Shown piece after piece: positions 36,429 through 45,277 of a stretch of 64,000 nt of DNA. The DNA lies in assembly GCA_048500255.1 (NCBI GenBank), contig JASNYH010000002.1, forward strand, positions 558,001 through 622,000, written 5' to 3'. The stretch's first letter is position 1, and each line of letters starts with the position of its first letter. The notes beneath the pieces are model-generated. The model had not been told where the DNA came from and searched no databases. It was given only the letters and a program-made list of their open reading frames with translations. The DNA comes from JAMHWF01 sp048500255. Lineage in GTDB: Bacteria; Pseudomonadota; Gammaproteobacteria; Burkholderiales; Burkholderiaceae_C. The position numbers and the translations under genes are program-made.

Positions 36429-37415
36429 ATGCAAACCAATCTGCTGAAACCCAAAGCCATCAACGTCGAGCCGCTCGGCGGCCACCGCGCCAAGGTGACT
36501 CTCGAGCCGTTCGAGCGCGGCTACGGCCACACGCTGGGCAACGCACTGCGCCGCGTGCTGCTGTCGTCGATGGTGGGCTATGCGCCGACTGAGGTCACGA
36601 TCGCCGGCGTGCTGCACGAGTACTCGACGATCGACGGCGTGCAGGAAGACGTCGTCCACATCATGCTCAATCTGAAGGGCGTGGTGTTCCGCCTGCACAA
36701 CCGCGACGAAGTCACGCTGGTGCTGCGCAAGGAAGGCGAGGGCCCGGTGACGGCCGGCGACATCCAGACACCGCACGACGTGGAGATCATCAACGCGGAT
36801 CACGTGATTGCCAACCTGGCGCAAGGCGGCAAGCTCGACATGCAGATCAAGGTCGAGAAGGGCCGCGGCTACGTTCCGGGCACGCTGCGCCGCTACGGCG
36901 ACGAGCCGACCAAGGCGATCGGCCGCATCGTTCTCGATGCGTCGTTCTCGCCGGTCAGCCGCGTCAGCTACACCGTCGAAAGCGCGCGCGTCGAGCAGCG
37001 CACCGACCTCGACAAGCTGGTGATGGAGATCGTCACCAACGGCGCGATCAGCCCCGAGGAGGCGATCCGCTCGTCGGCCAAGATTCTGGTCGAGCAGCTC
37101 GCCGTGTTCGCGCAGCTCGAGGGCAGCGAGATCGCCGCCTTCGACCAGCCGGCGCAGCGCAGCTCGTCGTTCGACCCGATCCTGCTGCGCCCGGTCGACG
37201 AGCTCGAGCTGACGGTGCGCTCGGCCAACTGCCTGAAGGCCGAGAACATCTACTACATCGGCGACCTGATCCAGCGCACCGAGACCGAGCTGCTGAAGAC
37301 GCCGAACCTCGGCCGCAAGTCGCTCAACGAGATCAAGGAAGTGCTGGCTTCGCGCGGGCTCACGCTCGGGGCGCGGCTGGAGAATTGGCCCCCGCAGGGC
37401 CTCGACAAACGTTAA
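36429..37415 (+). CDS. rpoA: RNA polymerase subunit alpha
   Basis: It dimerises to start polymerase assembly and carries the DNA- and activator-binding C-terminal domain. 328 residues. N-terminal domain: KVTLEPFERGYGHTLGNALR. C-terminal domain: ELTVRSANCLKAENIYYIGD, with Arg264 equivalent to E. coli R265 that contacts UP elements and CRP. NLGRKSLNEIKEVL is also present. Flanked by structured spacers on both sides. Confidence 0.99.
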   Translation: MQTNLLKPKAINVEPLGGHRAKVTLEPFERGYGHTLGNALRRVLLSSMVGYAPTEVTIAGVLHEYSTIDGVQEDVVHIMLNLKGVVFRLHNRDEVTLVLRKEGEGPVTAGDIQTPHDVEIINADHVIANLAQGGKLDMQIKVEKGRGYVPGTLRRYGDEPTKAIGRIVLDASFSPVSRVSYTVESARVEQRTDLDKLVMEIVTNGAISPEEAIRSSAKILVEQLAVFAQLEGSEIAAFDQPAQRSSSFDPILLRPVDELELTVRSANCLKAENIYYIGDLIQRTETELLKTPNLGRKSLNEIKEVLASRGLTLGARLENWPPQGLDKR

Positions 37416-37532
37416 CGTCAACAGGAGAGACGGCGCTGTGCGCCGTCCTCGGATGGGCTGCCGACGGCAGCCCGCGGTGCACCCCCCGGTACCTGACACG
37501 GCCGGTGGCACAACGAAGGAAAGGAAAGCACC
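37416..37532 (+). promoter_or_regulatory. rpoA-rplQ spacer with two perfect 8-bp hairpins
   Basis: GACGGCGC/GCGCCGTC with a 3-nt loop (37429-37447), then GGGCTGCC/GGCAGCCC with a GAC loop (37455-37473). The rplQ ribosome-binding site (AAGGAAAGGA) follows. No U-run follows either stem. Confidence 0.5.
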
Positions 37533-37934
37533 ATGCGTCATCGTCACGGGCTGAGAAAGCTCAACCGCACTTCCGAGCACCGGCTCGCGATGCTGCGCAA
37601 CATGTGCCGCTCGCTGCTCGAGCACGAGGCGATCAAGACCACGCTGCCCAAGGCCAAGGAGCTGCGCCGCGTCGTCGAGCCGTTGATCACGCTGAGCAAG
37701 GAGCCGACCGTCGCCAACCGCCGTCTCGCGTTCGACCGGCTGCGCGATCGCGACATCGTCACCAAGCTGTTCGACGAACTCGGTCCGCGCTACAAGGCGC
37801 GCCCGGGCGGCTACACGCGCATCCTGAAGATGGGTTTTCGCGTCGGCGACAACGCGCCGATGGCCTACGTCGAGCTGGTCGACCGGCCCGAGCCGCAACA
37901 GCCGGCCGCGGGCGGCGAAGAGCAGGGCGAATAG
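37533..37934 (+). CDS. rplQ: 50S ribosomal protein L17
   Basis: A protein near the exit tunnel. 133 residues: MRHRHGLRKLNRTSEHRLAM, SLLEHEAIKTTLPKAKELR, and GYTRILKMGFRVGDNAPMA. It closes the alpha operon and is followed by a hairpin terminator. Confidence 0.98.
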   Translation: MRHRHGLRKLNRTSEHRLAMLRNMCRSLLEHEAIKTTLPKAKELRRVVEPLITLSKEPTVANRRLAFDRLRDRDIVTKLFDELGPRYKARPGGYTRILKMGFRVGDNAPMAYVELVDRPEPQQPAAGGEEQGE

Positions 37935-37966
37935 CTGCGGAGCGGGCGGCCCTGCGCGCAAGTCAT

Positions 37967-37989
37967 GGAGCCGGCGTCGAGCCGGCTCC
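37967..37989 (+). terminator. Probable terminator of the alpha operon
   Basis: A perfect 9-bp stem GGAGCCGGC/GCCGGCTCC with a 5-nt loop, 32 nt after the rplQ stop. The downstream sequence (GTCGTTTG) holds only a short T tract. It separates the ribosomal operons from the ABC exporter. Confidence 0.65.
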
Positions 37990-38023
37990 GTCGTTTGAAG
38001 GCGGTCTGAGACACTGCGCATCC

Positions 38024-38950
38024 ATGGCGCCGACACCCCCGCTGCTTCGCGTTCGAGGCCTCGGCAAGCGCTACGGCGACGTGGCCGTCGTTGCCGACCT
38101 CGACTTCGAACTTGCCGCCGGCGAATGTCTCGGCGTGCTCGGCCCGAACGGCGCGGGCAAGACGACGACGATCCGCATGTGTCTCGGCCAGGTCGCGCCG
38201 GACGACGGCACGATCGAGGCCTTCGACCTGCCGATCCCGCAGCACGTGCGCGAGGCCAAGTTGCGCATCGGCGTCGTCACGCAGTTCGACAGCCTCGACC
38301 CCGACTTCAGCTGCGTCGAGAACCTGCGCGTCTACGGGCGCTATTTCGGGCTGCCGGCCGCGACCATCGCGCATCGCGTGCCGCGGCTGCTCGAGTTCGC
38401 CGCCCTCGTCTCGAAGGCGCAGGCCCGGCCTGGCGAGCTCTCGGGAGGGATGCGGCGGCGCCTCAGCCTGGCGCGCGCCCTCGTCAACGACCCCGACCTG
38501 CTGCTGCTCGACGAGCCGACCACCGGACTCGATCCGCAGGCGCGCCACCTGATGTGGGAGCGCCTGAAGCAACTGCTGCAGCAGGGCAAGTCGATTCTGC
38601 TGACGACGCATTTCATGGACGAGGCCGAGCGCCTGTGCGACCGGCTGCTCATCCTCGACCACGGCCGCAAGATCGCCGAGGGTACGCCGCGCGGCCTGAT
38701 CGCCGAGCACCTCGAGAGCGACGTCGTCGAGGTCTACGGCGAAGGTGCCGCCTCGGCGATGCGCTCGCACGGCGGTCTGGCCGAGCGCGTCGAGACCAGC
38801 GGCGAGACGGTATTCTTCTACCTGCGCGATCCGCTGCCGCTGCTGCGCGCGCTGGCGCGCGAACCGGGCGTGCGCTATCTGCACCGGCCGGCCAACCTGG
38901 AAGATTTGTTCCTCAAGCTGACCGGCCGCCAGATCCGCGACGACGCCTGA
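38024..38950 (+). CDS. ABC transporter ATP-binding protein, NodI/CcmA-like exporter family
   Basis: The ATPase of an ABC-2 type exporter. 308 residues. Walker A GPNGAGKTTT, signature LSGGMRRRLSLARAL, Walker B LLLLDEPTTGLDPQ and the H-loop LLTTHFMDEAE are all intact. A C-terminal region of about 90 residues matches the NodI-like (DRI) extension. ATG 38024 is chosen because the open frame upstream belongs to rplQ's shadow. It pairs with the permease 3 nt downstream. The substrate is unknown; NodIJ similarity does not imply nodulation. Confidence 0.92.
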   Translation: MAPTPPLLRVRGLGKRYGDVAVVADLDFELAAGECLGVLGPNGAGKTTTIRMCLGQVAPDDGTIEAFDLPIPQHVREAKLRIGVVTQFDSLDPDFSCVENLRVYGRYFGLPAATIAHRVPRLLEFAALVSKAQARPGELSGGMRRRLSLARALVNDPDLLLLDEPTTGLDPQARHLMWERLKQLLQQGKSILLTTHFMDEAERLCDRLLILDHGRKIAEGTPRGLIAEHLESDVVEVYGEGAASAMRSHGGLAERVETSGETVFFYLRDPLPLLRALAREPGVRYLHRPANLEDLFLKLTGRQIRDDA

Positions 38951-38953
38951 GCC

Positions 38954-39739
38954 ATGCTGATCCCCATCCATGCCGCGCCGCGGCCGAGCCTGCGCTTCTG
39001 GCCCGTCATGCAGCGCAACCTGCTGGTGTGGCGCAAGCTGGCGGTCCCCAGCATCGTCGGCAACATCGCCGAGCCGCTGATCACGCTGGTGGCGTTCGGC
39101 TACGGGCTCGGCTCGATGATCGGCGAGGTGCAGGGCCTGCCCTACATCGTCTACCTTGCCTCGGGCAGCATCGCAGTGAGCTGCGTGCTCGCCGCCACGT
39201 TCGAGGCACTGTACTCGGCCTATTCGCGCATGCAGGTCCAGAAGACCTGGGACAGCATCATGAATGCCCCGGTGGCGCTCGACGACATCGTGTTCGCAGA
39301 GATGCTGTGGGCGGCGACGAAATCGATGTTCTCGGTGGCCGCGATCATGCTCGTGCTCGTCGCACTCGACATCAGCCGCGCGCCGACGCTGATCGTCGCG
39401 CTGCCGGTGCTCGGGTTCGTCGGCGTCACGTTCGCGTCGCTCGCGCTCGTCTTCAACGCGCTCGCCAGGGGCTACGACTTCTTCACCTACTACTTCACGC
39501 TGGTCGTGACGCCGATGACGTTCCTGTCGGGTGTCTATTTCCCGATCGACCAGATGCCCGGGTGGCTCCAGGCCGTCGCCGGCGTGCTGCCGTTGACGGC
39601 CGCCGTGGAACTGGTGCGCCCGCTCGTCGTCGGGCATTGGCCGCCCGAGGTGGCGCGGCCGCTGGCCGTGCTCGCGGCCTATGCCGTCGGCGGCTACTAT
39701 TTGGCGCTGGTGCTGACGCGGCGGCGCTTCTACCGCTGA
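38954..39739 (+). CDS. ABC-2 type permease, NodJ-like
   Basis: The membrane partner of the preceding ATPase. 261 residues with six predicted transmembrane segments and the ABC-2 C-terminal motif region TPMTFLSGVYFPIDQMPGWL, followed by LPLTAAVELVRPLVVG, typical of the NodJ/polysaccharide-exporter group. It begins 3 nt after the ATPase stop, so the two form one unit. Probable export of a lipid-linked or small hydrophobic substrate; this is inferred. Confidence 0.9.
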   Translation: MLIPIHAAPRPSLRFWPVMQRNLLVWRKLAVPSIVGNIAEPLITLVAFGYGLGSMIGEVQGLPYIVYLASGSIAVSCVLAATFEALYSAYSRMQVQKTWDSIMNAPVALDDIVFAEMLWAATKSMFSVAAIMLVLVALDISRAPTLIVALPVLGFVGVTFASLALVFNALARGYDFFTYYFTLVVTPMTFLSGVYFPIDQMPGWLQAVAGVLPLTAAVELVRPLVVGHWPPEVARPLAVLAAYAVGGYYLALVLTRRRFYR

Positions 39740-39772
39740 TCGGCGCGCCGTGCGGAACCTTCGGCTCGCATC

Positions 39773-41656
39773 ATGGTCATTGATTCCGTGAAGTCCGTCT
39801 TTGTATCGGTGTGGCGCTGGGGCGTGCGCTTGGCAGCGTCGGCCGTGCTGGTCGCCGCTGGTGTCGCGCCGGCCGTCGCCGAGGACGAGTTCCTCGAGCC
39901 CGAGCGGGCGTTCCGGTTCGATGCCCGCGTCGTCGACGCGCGCGAGGTGGAGGTCAGCTTCCGTATCGCTCCCGGCTACTACATGTATCGCGAGCAGTTC
40001 CGGTTCGCCGCCACCGATGCCACGCTCGGCGCGCCGGCCATCCCGCCGGGCAAGGTCAAGTACGACGAGACGTTCCAGAAGGACGTCGAGACGCACCGCG
40101 GCGACTTGCGCATCCGCATCCCCGTCGAGCAGGCCGCCGCCGCCGCGCGCATCGACGTCACCAGCCAGGGCTGCGCCGATCGCGGCCTGTGCTACCCGCC
40201 GATGCAAAGCAGTGTGCAAGTCGAGCTGCCCGGCTTCGGCGGCAACGGTTCGGCGCGCGTGCTGACGGTCTCGCTCGACGCCGTCGCGCCCGCCGCAGGC
40301 CTCGGCGTGGCGGTCAACACGGCGTCGCCCACCGACGGCGCGGCGCTCGATGCGGTGCTCAAGTCGGGCCGCACCTGGAGCGTGGTCGCGGCATTCTTCG
40401 TGGCCGGCGTGCTGCTGTCGCTGACGCCGTGCGTGCTGCCGATGTTGCCGATCGTGTCGTCGATCATCGTCGGCCACGGCGCGTCGGTGTCACGCGGCCG
40501 GGGCTTGGCGCTGGCGTCCAGCTATTCGCTCGGCATGGCCGTCGTCTACACGGCGCTGGGAATCGCCGCCGGCCTGGTCGGCGAGGGGCTGGCGGCAGCG
40601 CTGCAGAACCCCTGGGTGCTCGGTGCATTCGCCGCCGGCCTGATCACGCTGGCGCTGTCGATGTTCGGCTTCTACGAGCTGCAGCTGCCGTCGGCGCTGA
40701 CCAACCGCCTGATGCACCACTCGGGCCGGCTGCCGACGGGCCGCGTGCTCGGCGTGTTCGCGATGGGCGGCGTGTCGGCCTTGCTGGTCAGCCCCTGCGT
40801 CGCCGCGCCGCTGGCCGGTGCGCTTGTCTACCTGAGCCAGACGCGCGACGTCGTGCTCGGCGGCTCGGCGTTGTTCTCGCTCGCCGCGGGCATGAGCGTG
40901 CCGCTGCTGCTGATCGGCGCGTCGGCCGGCGCGCTGCTGCCGCGCGCCGGCGCGTGGATGGAGACCGTCAAGCGCGTGTTCGGCTTGCTGCTGCTGGGCG
41001 TGGCGCTATGGACGGTCCAGCCGATGCTGCCGGCGTCGCTGGTGCTCGGCCTGTGGGGTGTGCTGCTGATCGGCTCGGCGGTCGTGCTCGGCGCGCTGCG
41101 CCGCGCACCGCCGGGAGCGCACCCCGGCGCGCGCATCGGCCGCTTCGCCGCCGCGGTGCTCGGCCTGGCGGGCGTGCTGCAGGTCGTCGGCGCGGCGTCG
41201 GGCGGCACCGACGTGCTGCGGCCGCTGGCGCATCTCGGCGGGCGCGGCGAGGCCGCGTCGGCCGTCGCCTTCAAGCCGGTGCGCTCGAACGCCGAACTCG
41301 ATGCCGCGCTGCGCGACGCCAGCCGGCCGGTAATGGTCGACTTCTATGCCGACTGGTGCGTGTCGTGCAAGGAGATGGAGCGCTTCACGTTCAGCGATGC
41401 GTCGGTCAAGCAGCGCCTGTCGCAAGCCACGCTGCTGAAGATCGACGTCACGGCCAACACGGCCGAGGATCGCGCGCTGCTGCGGCGCTTCGGTCTGTTC
41501 GGCCCGCCCGGCACGCTGTTCTTCGACGCCCAAGGGCGCGAGGTCGTCGCGGCGCGCGTCATAGGCTACCAGCCGGCCGAGCGCTTCCTGCAGACGCTCG
41601 ACGGGGCGGGCCTGCGATCGCCGCCTGCCTGCAAGGACAACACCGCACTGTGCTAG
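39773..41656 (+). CDS. dsbD: Thiol:disulfide interchange protein DsbD
   Basis: It carries electrons from cytoplasmic thioredoxin across the membrane to DsbC/DsbG and cytochrome c maturation. 627 residues. Signal peptide about 1-36 (AVA then ED). Periplasmic alpha domain with Cys134 and Cys140 (SQGCADRGLCYPP). Eight-helix membrane domain with the Cys pair in LTPCVLPML and LVSPCVAAP. C-terminal thioredoxin-like domain with YADWCVSCKEME. The stop TAG forms part of the TAGAAT -10 element of the following tRNA gene. Confidence 0.97.
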   Translation: MVIDSVKSVFVSVWRWGVRLAASAVLVAAGVAPAVAEDEFLEPERAFRFDARVVDAREVEVSFRIAPGYYMYREQFRFAATDATLGAPAIPPGKVKYDETFQKDVETHRGDLRIRIPVEQAAAAARIDVTSQGCADRGLCYPPMQSSVQVELPGFGGNGSARVLTVSLDAVAPAAGLGVAVNTASPTDGAALDAVLKSGRTWSVVAAFFVAGVLLSLTPCVLPMLPIVSSIIVGHGASVSRGRGLALASSYSLGMAVVYTALGIAAGLVGEGLAAALQNPWVLGAFAAGLITLALSMFGFYELQLPSALTNRLMHHSGRLPTGRVLGVFAMGGVSALLVSPCVAAPLAGALVYLSQTRDVVLGGSALFSLAAGMSVPLLLIGASAGALLPRAGAWMETVKRVFGLLLLGVALWTVQPMLPASLVLGLWGVLLIGSAVVLGALRRAPPGAHPGARIGRFAAAVLGLAGVLQVVGAASGGTDVLRPLAHLGGRGEAASAVAFKPVRSNAELDAALRDASRPVMVDFYADWCVSCKEMERFTFSDASVKQRLSQATLLKIDVTANTAEDRALLRRFGLFGPPGTLFFDAQGREVVAARVIGYQPAERFLQTLDGAGLRSPPACKDNTALC

Positions 41657-41659
41657 AAT
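41651..41659 (+). promoter_or_regulatory. Extended -10 promoter of initiator tRNA
   Basis: TGC TAGAAT (TG at 41651-41652, TAGAAT at 41654-41659) lies 12 nt before the tRNA 5' end and overlaps the dsbD stop codon. No -35 is evident, which fits an extended -10 promoter. Confidence 0.55.
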
Positions 41660-41671
41660 TCGCGGCTCAGT

Positions 41672-41749
<78 letters not shown>

Positions 41750-41757
41750 GTTCTCCG

Positions 41758-41788
41758 ATGGCCCGGTGCGCAAGCAGCCGGGCCATTT
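41758..41788 (+). terminator. Terminator of the initiator tRNA gene
   Basis: ATGGCCCGG/CCGGGCCAT (9 bp, 11-nt loop) followed by TT and then CGCTT. Its position 9 nt after the tRNA suits a terminator. Confidence 0.65.
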
Positions 41789-41828
41789 CGCTTGTGCGGC
41801 GCTCGGCAGCCGCGCACGGCGCGCGGCT

Positions 41829-41834
41829 TACAAT
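41829..41834 (+). promoter_or_regulatory. Possible -10 element for yajC-secDF
   Basis: TACAAT, an AT-rich break in GC-rich sequence 52 nt before the yajC start. A -35 at the right distance is not clear. Confidence 0.4.
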
Positions 41835-41885
41835 CACGCCGCCATTTCGCCCGCATCGCGCGGGCTCGACCCAGAGGAACGACCC

Positions 41886-42212
41886 GTGTTCATTTCCGAA
41901 GCTTTTGCGCAAGCCGCGCCCGCCGCGCAGGGCGGTGCCGAATCGAGCCTGCTGAGCATGTTGCCGCTGGTGCTCATGTTCGTCGTGCTCTACTTCGTGA
42001 TGATCCGGCCGCAGATGAAGCGTCAGAAGGAGCACAAGGCCATGATCGAGGCGCTCGCCAAGGGCGACGAGGTCGTGACCTCCGGCGGCGTGCTCGGCAA
42101 GGTGTCCAAGCTCGGCGACAACTTCCTGCACGTCGAGGTGGCCAGCGGTGTCGAGCTGCAGGTGCAGCGCACCGCCGTCGTGCAGGTGCTGCCCAAGGGC
42201 ACGCTGAAGTAA
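41886..42212 (+). CDS. yajC: Preprotein translocase subunit YajC
   Basis: A single-span inner-membrane protein associated with SecDF. From GTG 41886 (start MFISEAFAQAAPAAQ) it has 108 residues. One membrane helix (LLSMLPLVLMFVVLYFVMI) is followed by RPQMKRQKEHKAMIEALAKGDEVVTSGG, the YajC signature. GAGGAAC lies 6-12 nt upstream; a longer reading from 41766 adds an unrelated N-terminus. secD follows 77 nt later. Confidence 0.95.
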   Translation: MFISEAFAQAAPAAQGGAESSLLSMLPLVLMFVVLYFVMIRPQMKRQKEHKAMIEALAKGDEVVTSGGVLGKVSKLGDNFLHVEVASGVELQVQRTAVVQVLPKGTLK

Positions 42213-42289
42213 GTCCACCCGCCGAGCGGATCGCTGCGGGTCGGCGCGTCGGGCCGTCGCGGCACGTCCGCCCTGCATCGAGGGTTGTC

Positions 42290-44167
42290 ATGAACCGCTA
42301 TCCGCTCTGGAAGTACGCGATCCTGCTCGTCGCCCTGCTGGTCGGGCTGATCTACACGCTGCCCAACTTCTACGGCGAGGCGCCCGCCGTGCAGGTGTCG
42401 AGCGCGAAGGCGACGCTCAAGCTCGACGCCTCGATCGTCGCTCGCATCGAGCAGGTGCTCGCCGCCGCCGGCGCGAAGCCCGATTTCGTGCAGTTCGAAG
42501 GCACGAGCGCGAAGGCGCGTTTTGCCGACACGGACACACAGCTCAAGGCCAAGGACGCGCTGTCGCGCGCGCTCAATCCCGACGCCAACGATCCCTCGTA
42601 CATCGTCGCGCTGAACCTGGTGTCGCGCTCGCCGCGCTGGCTGGCGTCGCTGCATGCGCTGCCGATGTACCTCGGGCTGGATCTGCGAGGCGGCGTGCAC
42701 TTCCTGATGCAGGTCGACATGAAGTCCGCGCTGACGAAGAAGGCCGAAGCGCTGACGGGCGACTTGCGCACGCTGCTGCGCGACAAGAACCTCCGGCATG
42801 CGGGTATCACGCGCAGCGGCGACGCGGTCGAGGTGCGCTGGCGCGACCGCTCGACGCTCGAGGCGGCGCGCAACCTGCTCGCCGACCAGCTGCCCGACCT
42901 GCAGTGGAACGAGATCGCCGAGGGCAGCGACATCCGCCTCGTCGGCACGCTGCGGCCCGAAGCGGCGCGCCGCGTCCAGGAGGCGGCCGTCAAGCAGAAC
43001 ATCACGACGCTGCACAACCGCGTCAACGAGCTCGGCGTTGCCGAGCCCGTGATCCAGCAGCAGGGCGTCGACCGCGTCGTCGTGCAGTTGCCCGGCGTCC
43101 AGGACACGGCCAAGGCCAAGGACATCATCGGCCGCACGGCGACGCTCGAGGTGCGCCTCGTCGACGACAGCGCCGAGGCGGCGGCCGGCGCGGCGGGCAC
43201 GGGCCCGGTGCCGTTCGGGACCGAGCGCTACGTCGAGCGCGGCGGCGCGCCGCTGATCGTCAAGCGCCAGGTCATCCTCACCGGAGAGAACCTCACCGAC
43301 GCGCAGGCCGGCTTCGACGGCCAGACGCAGGAGCCGGCCGTGCACCTGACGCTCGACGCCAAGGGCGCGCGCATCTTCCGGGACGTGACGCGCGAGAACG
43401 TCGGCAAGCGCATGGCGATCCTGCTGTTCGAGAAGGGCAAAGGGGAAGTCGTCACGGCGCCGGTGATCCGCACCGAGATCGGCGGCGGCCGCGTGCAGAT
43501 CTCGGGCCGCATGACGACGACGGAGGCCAACGACGTTGCATTGCTGTTGCGTGCGGGCTCGCTGGCTGCGCCGATGGAGATCATCGAGGAGCGCACCATC
43601 GGGCCGACGCTCGGTGCCGAGAACATCGCCAAGGGCTTCAACAGCGTGCTCTACGGCTTCGCCGCCATCGCCGTGTTCATGTGCGTGTACTACATGCTTT
43701 TCGGTGTCATCTCCACGCTCGCGCTGGCCGTGAACCTGCTGTTCCTCGTCGCGCTGTTGTCGATGCTGCAGGCCACGCTGACGCTGCCGGGCATGGCGGC
43801 GATCGCGCTGACTCTTGGCATGGCGATCGACGCCAACGTGCTGATCAACGAGCGCGTGCGCGAGGAACTGCGCGCCGGCGCGTCGCCGCAGGCCGCGATC
43901 CACACCGGCTACGAGCGCGCGTGGGCGACGATCCTCGACTCCAACGTCACGACGCTGATCGCCGGCGTCGCGCTGCTGGCGTTCGGCTCGGGGCCGGTGC
44001 GCGGCTTCGCCGTCGTGCATTGCTTGGGCATCCTCACGTCGATGTTCTCGGCCGTGTTCTTCTCGCGCGGGCTGGTCAACGTCTGGTACGGGCGCCAGAA
44101 GAAGCTCAAGGCGCTGTCGATCGGTCAGGTCTGGCGGCCCGGCGGCAGCACGGTCGCCAAGGCCTGA
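42290..44167 (+). CDS. secD: Protein translocase subunit SecD
   Basis: With SecF it uses the proton gradient to pull exported proteins into the periplasm. 625 residues. One N-terminal helix (WKYAILLVALLVGLIYTLP), a large periplasmic region starting with GLDLRGGVHFLMQVD, and five C-terminal helices including the conserved TLGMAIDANVLINERVREEL. ATG 42290 with GAGGG upstream gives the standard MNRYPLWKY start. Confidence 0.97.
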   Translation: MNRYPLWKYAILLVALLVGLIYTLPNFYGEAPAVQVSSAKATLKLDASIVARIEQVLAAAGAKPDFVQFEGTSAKARFADTDTQLKAKDALSRALNPDANDPSYIVALNLVSRSPRWLASLHALPMYLGLDLRGGVHFLMQVDMKSALTKKAEALTGDLRTLLRDKNLRHAGITRSGDAVEVRWRDRSTLEAARNLLADQLPDLQWNEIAEGSDIRLVGTLRPEAARRVQEAAVKQNITTLHNRVNELGVAEPVIQQQGVDRVVVQLPGVQDTAKAKDIIGRTATLEVRLVDDSAEAAAGAAGTGPVPFGTERYVERGGAPLIVKRQVILTGENLTDAQAGFDGQTQEPAVHLTLDAKGARIFRDVTRENVGKRMAILLFEKGKGEVVTAPVIRTEIGGGRVQISGRMTTTEANDVALLLRAGSLAAPMEIIEERTIGPTLGAENIAKGFNSVLYGFAAIAVFMCVYYMLFGVISTLALAVNLLFLVALLSMLQATLTLPGMAAIALTLGMAIDANVLINERVREELRAGASPQAAIHTGYERAWATILDSNVTTLIAGVALLAFGSGPVRGFAVVHCLGILTSMFSAVFFSRGLVNVWYGRQKKLKALSIGQVWRPGGSTVAKA

Positions 44168-44197
44168 CCCCGACGGATTCTCCGCAGAGGCATCACG

Positions 44198-45232
44198 ATG
44201 GAGTTCTTTCGTATCCGGCGCGACATTCCGTTCATGCGCCACGCGCTGGTGCTCAACGTCATCTCGCTGGTCACGTTCCTGGCGGCCGTGTTCTTCCTGG
44301 CGACGCGCGGCCTGCACTTGTCGATCGAGTTCACCGGCGGCACAGTGGTCGAGGTCGAGTACGCGCAGACCGCCGACATCGAGCGCGTGCGCTCGACGGT
44401 CGACGCGCTCGGCTTCGGCGAGGTGCAGGTGCAGAACTTCGGCACGTCGCGCGACGTGCTGATCCGGCTGCCGCTGCGCGGCGACGTCAAGCAGGCCGAA
44501 GTCGTCGGCCGCGTCTTCGAGTCGCTGTGCCGCGCCGAGGGCGGCACCGTCGCGGCGCGCGAGTTCACCAGCGACAAGGGCGAGTCGGTCAGCAAGCAGG
44601 TCTGCGTCGCCGGCAATGCCGAACCGCTGTCGCTCGAGCGCAGCGAATTCGTCGGCCCGCAGGTCGGCAAGGAACTCGCCGTCGACGGCGCGAAGGCGCT
44701 CGCCTTCGTGATCGCCGGCATCATGATCTATCTGGCGTTGCGCTTCGAATGGAAGTTCGCCGTCGCCGCGATCATCGCCAACCTGCACGACGTCATCATC
44801 ATCCTCGGCTTTTTCGCCTTCTTCCAGTGGGAGTTCTCGCTGTCGGTGCTGGCGGCCGTGCTGGCGGTGCTGGGCTACTCGGTCAACGAGTCCGTCGTCA
44901 TCTTCGACCGCATCCGCGAGACCTTCCGCCGTCAGCGCAAGATGGACACGCAGCAGGTCATCGACCACGCCATCACGAGCACGATCAGCCGCACCATCAT
45001 CACGCACGGCTCGACGCAGCTGATGGTCGTCTCGATGCTGCTGTTCGGCGGACCGACGCTGCACTACTTCGCCGTGGCGCTGACCATCGGCATCCTGTTC
45101 GGCATCTATTCGTCCGTGTTCGTCGCTGCCGCCATCGCGATGTGGCTGCGCGTCAAGCGCGAGGACCTGGTCCGTACCACTGCCGCCAAGGAAGGCGATC
45201 CGCAGGACCCCAATTCCGGGGCGGTGGTGTAG
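44198..45232 (+). CDS. secF: Protein translocase subunit SecF
   Basis: Partner of SecD. 344 residues, six helices with a periplasmic loop between helices 1 and 2. IEFTGGTVVEVEY, and GYSVNESVVIFDRIRET in the RND-like core are diagnostic. It lies 30 nt after secD. It ends TAG followed by AGT. Confidence 0.97.
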   Translation: MEFFRIRRDIPFMRHALVLNVISLVTFLAAVFFLATRGLHLSIEFTGGTVVEVEYAQTADIERVRSTVDALGFGEVQVQNFGTSRDVLIRLPLRGDVKQAEVVGRVFESLCRAEGGTVAAREFTSDKGESVSKQVCVAGNAEPLSLERSEFVGPQVGKELAVDGAKALAFVIAGIMIYLALRFEWKFAVAAIIANLHDVIIILGFFAFFQWEFSLSVLAAVLAVLGYSVNESVVIFDRIRETFRRQRKMDTQQVIDHAITSTISRTIITHGSTQLMVVSMLLFGGPTLHYFAVALTIGILFGIYSSVFVAAAIAMWLRVKREDLVRTTAAKEGDPQDPNSGAVV

Positions 45233-45277
45233 AGTTGCCCAGAACCACCCCCAAGCAGCCCCACTCGCCGACGATCC

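Noticed and set aside
38024..39739. True nodulation genes nodIJ
   Set aside because: Only family-level similarity; no nod genes or nod boxes nearby, and the pair is common in non-symbiotic betaproteobacteria.
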